From positions 1 through 9,121 of the forward strand of contig CAYNDB010000101.1 of the NCBI GenBank assembly GCA_964395915.1: a DNA stretch of 9,121 nt. Reading direction: 5' to 3'. Made by a program: the position numbers and the translations under genes. Below are positions 7,201-9,121 of the stretch, one piece after another. Within the stretch, counting starts at the first letter, position 1. Every line of letters starts with the position of its first letter. Source of the stretch: CAYNDB01 sp964395915 (GTDB lineage Bacteria > Nitrospinota_A > UBA7883 > JAJRTC01). The notes under the pieces are model-generated. The model worked only from the letters and a program-made list of their open reading frames with translations. It was not told the DNA's origin and did not search any database.

Positions 7201-8006
7201 CAGGTTCAAATCGACAAAATACTACGGGACCGGAGCCTGCGGTTTCGAAAAGTTGTGGGCGCGATGATGAAATTCTGGTCATAAAAAATCTCGGGCTTGA
7301 GTTGGGGGGCAAAGAGATATTGACCGGTATTGAATTTTCCTTGCCACGCTCCGGCATTACAACTTTGATAGGCCCGTCCGGAGCGGGTAAAAGCTCTATC
7401 CTCCGATGCGTGAACAGGCTTATCGACAATTGGACCGGCGATATTACTTTTTATGGAAAAAGTTTGCGGGAGAAAAAGACGGATGTTGATTCGTTGAGGA
7501 AAAAAATCGGGTTGATAAGCCAGAAACCTTTGATGTTTCACTGTTCTATTTTGCAGAACCTGGTGTTTGGCCTGCCGCGTAAAAAAAGAAACAGAATCAA
7601 AAACGAAGAGGTAATGTCTCTTTTACAAAGGGTGGGTTTGTCCGATGAATTGGACGGTCGGCTGAGCCATCGTGCCGTCAATTTATCGATAGGACAGCAA
7701 CAGAGGCTCTCTATCGCAAGGGCTTTGATGGTCGAGCCAGAAATTTTATTGCTGGACGAGCCGACTTCGTCTCTCGATCCGCTTTCGAAAGAGATCGTGG
7801 AGAAGTCTTTATTGAGCCTCGCGGAGGATATGCCGCTACTGGTGGTGACCCACGACATGGAACAGGCTAAACGGCTTGGCGGCCATCTGGTCTTTATTTG
7901 TGACGGTAAAATCGTCGAGCAGAGAGAAAGCGCCGAATTTTTTTCATCGCCTCAGAAACTGGAGAGCAGGGAATTTCTTCGCTGGAACGTTTGCGACTGT
8001 TCCTGA
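7197..8006 (+). CDS. pstB: PstB, phosphate ABC transporter ATP-binding protein (divergent)
   Basis: Cytoplasmic ATPase that powers phosphate import through PstCA. ABC motifs appear in order: Walker A GPSGAGKS (59-66), Q-loop SQKP (Q109), signature LSIGQ (163-167), Walker B ILLLDEP (183-189, with catalytic E188), D-loop SLD (192-194) and switch H219. The RCVNRL stretch after Walker A and the QKP segment are PstB features. Two oddities stand out. The signature reads LSIGQ rather than LSGGQ, with the Ser and second Gly kept. There is also an N-terminal stretch of about 25 polar residues before the nucleotide-binding fold, although total length (269 aa) is only slightly above normal. GAAGG at 7184-7188 supports the start, which overlaps the pstA stop by 4 bp. 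phoU, often next in line, is absent. Confidence 0.88.
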   Translation: MTGSNRQNTTGPEPAVSKSCGRDDEILVIKNLGLELGGKEILTGIEFSLPRSGITTLIGPSGAGKSSILRCVNRLIDNWTGDITFYGKSLREKKTDVDSLRKKIGLISQKPLMFHCSILQNLVFGLPRKKRNRIKNEEVMSLLQRVGLSDELDGRLSHRAVNLSIGQQQRLSIARALMVEPEILLLDEPTSSLDPLSKEIVEKSLLSLAEDMPLLVVTHDMEQAKRLGGHLVFICDGKIVEQRESAEFFSSPQKLESREFLRWNVCDCS

Positions 8007-8149
8007 CCCTGGCTCTGGATAAGTAGAAAGAAATCCGCCCTGTTTCAGGCGCCTTCAGCAGTGATCCCGCAAGAACAAAATTATATTTTAGATATCCGCA
8101 TAGTCTTTTTATCGTTGGCTGTTATATCTGATTGGATAATGTGAAGTAA

Positions 8150-8239
8150 TGGCGGAGAAGGTGGGATTCGAACCCACGGTACGGTTACCCGTACACACGC
8201 TTTCCAGGCGTGCACCTTAAACCACTCGGTCACCTCTCC
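8150..8239 (-). tRNA. tRNA-Ser(GGA), CCA end encoded
   Basis: Read on the minus strand this folds as a class II tRNA. The acceptor stem is GGAGAGG (8239-8233) with CTTCTCC (8160-8154) and one G-T wobble, the discriminator base is G (8153), and CCA is encoded at 8152-8150. The anticodon stem CACGC/GCGTG encloses the loop CTGGAAA (8207-8201), giving anticodon GGA (8205-8203), which reads the serine codons UCC and UCU. The T arm is GTGGG-TTCGAAT-CCCAC. The long variable arm GTACGG-GTAA-CCGTAC is the serine hallmark. All stems are intact. Confidence 0.96.
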
Positions 8240-8255
8240 GTAAAATGAACTGCCA

Positions 8256-8261
8256 AGTATA
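8256..8261 (-). promoter_or_regulatory. Possible -10 element for tRNA-Ser
   Basis: TATACT on the minus strand (5 of 6 to TATAAT) lies 17 bases upstream of the tRNA 5' end, the right distance for a promoter of a processed tRNA. No good -35 is visible upstream. The carbonic-anhydrase-like gene ends 61 bp upstream on the same strand with no evident terminator, so read-through could also supply the tRNA. Confidence 0.4.
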
Positions 8262-8300
8262 CCGTGAATATCAGCTGTTCGCTATAAAAGAAAGGGGAGG

Positions 8301-8816
8301 TCAGCTTTCATTCATATAATCGAGCCTGTATTCAACATAATTGTTGGCGGATACCTTCAGCCACGCAATTTCATCTTCGGTCAGTTTACGTTTTGGCTTT
8401 GCAGGTATTCCCATTATGAGCGTTCCAGGCTCCACGATGGTATGTTCAGACACCAGCGCCCCCGCGCCGACAATGACATTCGGCTTCAGCACAGCTCCGT
8501 CCATGACGATGGCCCCCATGCCTATAAGGGCGGGGCCTTCTATAACGCAGCCGTGCAGGGTGACGTTATGTCCCACTGTAATATCGTCCCCCAGAATCAG
8601 CGGGTGTGACGGTTCGTGTGTCACATGTAACACGGAATTATCCTGAATATTAGTGCGGGCCCCAATCCGTATATAGTTCACATCACCACGGACAACAGCA
8701 TTGTGCCAGATACCGGATTCAGCTCCTATGGTGACATCGCCTATGACTTGTCCGCTTTCTTCTACGAACACGGTAGGGTCAATAACAGGCTCAATCCCTT
8801 TCCATTTTTTTATCAT
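8301..8816 (-). CDS. Gamma-carbonic-anhydrase-family (YrdA/CamH-like) hexapeptide protein
   Basis: Left-handed beta-helix protein of the gamma-class carbonic anhydrase superfamily. Members are trimers with a metal site at the subunit interface; some hydrate CO2, and for many bacterial YrdA-like proteins the activity is unproven. The 171-aa length is typical. Hexapeptide repeats (I/V-G-x-x-x-x) run from about residue 22 to 135. The candidate metal ligands are H64 (SVLH), H83 (VGH) and H88 (LHG). The RGD segment (R43, D45) and Q58 of NIQD, conserved in the family, are present. The C-terminal part (141-171) is a helix. An in-frame TAA nine bases upstream of the ATG fixes the start at 8816. The ribosome-binding site is poor (GGTAGG about 14 bases upstream). 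It is divergent from the downstream flavoprotein gene. Confidence 0.9.
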   Translation of the reverse strand: MIKKWKGIEPVIDPTVFVEESGQVIGDVTIGAESGIWHNAVVRGDVNYIRIGARTNIQDNSVLHVTHEPSHPLILGDDITVGHNVTLHGCVIEGPALIGMGAIVMDGAVLKPNVIVGAGALVSEHTIVEPGTLIMGIPAKPKRKLTEDEIAWLKVSANNYVEYRLDYMNES

Positions 8817-8906
8817 AACGCTAGTTTAAACCTACCGCCAGGAGGCCTCAACACAAAATAACAATTTCTATAGGCTTTCGCATAGCCTTAGGTGGCTGAT
8901 TGTATT

Positions 8907-8912
8907 TATAAT
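8907..8912 (+). promoter_or_regulatory. Possible -10 element for the dihydrolipoamide-dehydrogenase-like gene
   Basis: A perfect TATAAT on the plus strand, 36 bases before the ATG at 8949. No convincing -35 lies 15-19 bases upstream. It sits in the divergent intergenic region 8817-8948, which otherwise shows only a small 5-bp hairpin (AGGCT 8872-8876 with AGCCT 8884-8888). Confidence 0.35.
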
Positions 8913-8948
8913 GAATAACTTCAAAATATTCACTTTAGCTGATAATTT

Positions 8949-9121
8949 ATGAGCCGATACGATCTTGCCATAATAGGAGCCGGGCCAGGAGGATATGCGG
9001 CCGCTTTGCGCGCATCTTCCCATGGCCTTACCGTGGCGCTTATTGAAAAGGGAGAGGTGGGCGGGGGCTGCCTGCACAGGGGGCGCGTGCCGGCCAAATC
9101 ATGGATCGCGTCCGCGGAAAC
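8949..9121 (+). CDS. Dihydrolipoamide-dehydrogenase-like FAD flavoprotein, N-terminal part only, second redox Cys replaced
   Basis: Only 57 full codons fall in the window, so the frame is open at the right edge. The start MSRYDLAIIGAGPGGYAAAL has the GxGxxG FAD-binding fold, followed by an acidic residue at the end of the second strand (E33, in ALIEKG) as in the pyridine nucleotide-disulfide oxidoreductase class I family. The active-site region reads GGGCLHRGRVPAK (38-50). The first redox cysteine is C41 (9069-9071), but the position of the second cysteine holds R46 (CGC at 9084-9086). Family members usually read CLxxGC(I/V)P(S/T)K. The likely product is a dihydrolipoyl dehydrogenase or a relative that has lost the disulfide. 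No clear Shine-Dalgarno precedes the ATG. The family call is secure; the exact enzyme is not. Confidence 0.8.
   Translation, partial: MSRYDLAIIGAGPGGYAAALRASSHGLTVALIEKGEVGGGCLHRGRVPAKSWIASAE

Noticed and set aside
8047..8054. Palindrome AGGCGCCT after pstB as a terminator
   Set aside because: It has no loop and no T-run downstream. The 143-bp region 8007-8149 shows no clear terminator.
8150..8239. tRNA-Ser as an integration site of a mobile element
   Set aside because: No integrase, no repeat of the tRNA 3' end elsewhere in the window, and the neighbours are ordinary metabolic genes.
8341..8646. Plus-strand reading frame opposite the carbonic-anhydrase-like gene
   Set aside because: It is antisense to a well-supported gene with intact family motifs and shows no recognisable protein features.
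8868..9077. Minus-strand reading frame across the start of the flavoprotein gene
   Set aside because: It overlaps the divergent promoter region and a secure FAD-binding N-terminus on the other strand, and it lacks recognisable motifs.
1..9121. CRISPR array, insertion sequence or phage remnants
   Set aside because: No regularly spaced repeats, transposase motifs or terminal inverted repeats were seen on either strand.

Overview
The window comes from a Gram-negative bacterium. It has an outer-membrane beta-barrel protein with a signal peptide, periplasmic binding proteins, Fur-box-like operators of the proteobacterial type, and a tRNA gene with an encoded CCA end. Base composition is moderate and the coding density is that of an ordinary chromosome. 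I cannot assign a genus from the sequence. A proteobacterium or a related environmental lineage is the best guess.

Layout, left to right. (1) The end of a PAS-GGDEF-EAL cyclic-di-GMP protein, cut by the left edge (3-1556). (2) An intergenic region with two Fur-box-like palindromes, then an FTR1/EfeU-type iron permease (1746-2582) closed by a strong hairpin terminator. (3) A small exported alpha-helical protein of unknown function (2739-3335). (4) An outer-membrane porin of phosphate-selective-porin type (3396-4481). (5) A compact high-affinity phosphate ABC transporter, pstS-pstC-pstA-pstB (4658-8006), with abutting or 4-bp-overlapping genes. (6) On the minus strand, tRNA-Ser(GGA) (8150-8239) and upstream of it a gamma-carbonic-anhydrase-family hexapeptide protein (8301-8816). 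(7) Divergent from the latter, the first part of a dihydrolipoamide-dehydrogenase-like flavoprotein (8949 to the right edge).

How the parts may work together. The middle 6.3 kb is a nutrient-acquisition block. The iron permease appears to be under iron control, and the Pst transporter imports phosphate. Between them sit a porin, which could serve either system, and an exported helical protein, which could be a periplasmic partner of the permease. The arrangement FTR1 / exported helical protein / porin lacks the usual EfeO and EfeB partners, so it could be a variant iron-uptake module. That is inference from position only.

The points most worth a second look are these: the dihydrolipoamide-dehydrogenase-like protein has Arg where the second redox-active Cys should be; the exported protein is unrecognised; PstB has an altered ABC signature (LSIGQ); the pst genes have no visible Pho box or phoU; and the pstS leader has two alternative hairpin partners. 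I do not see a clearly unprecedented system, and most of the window is ordinary housekeeping and transport.
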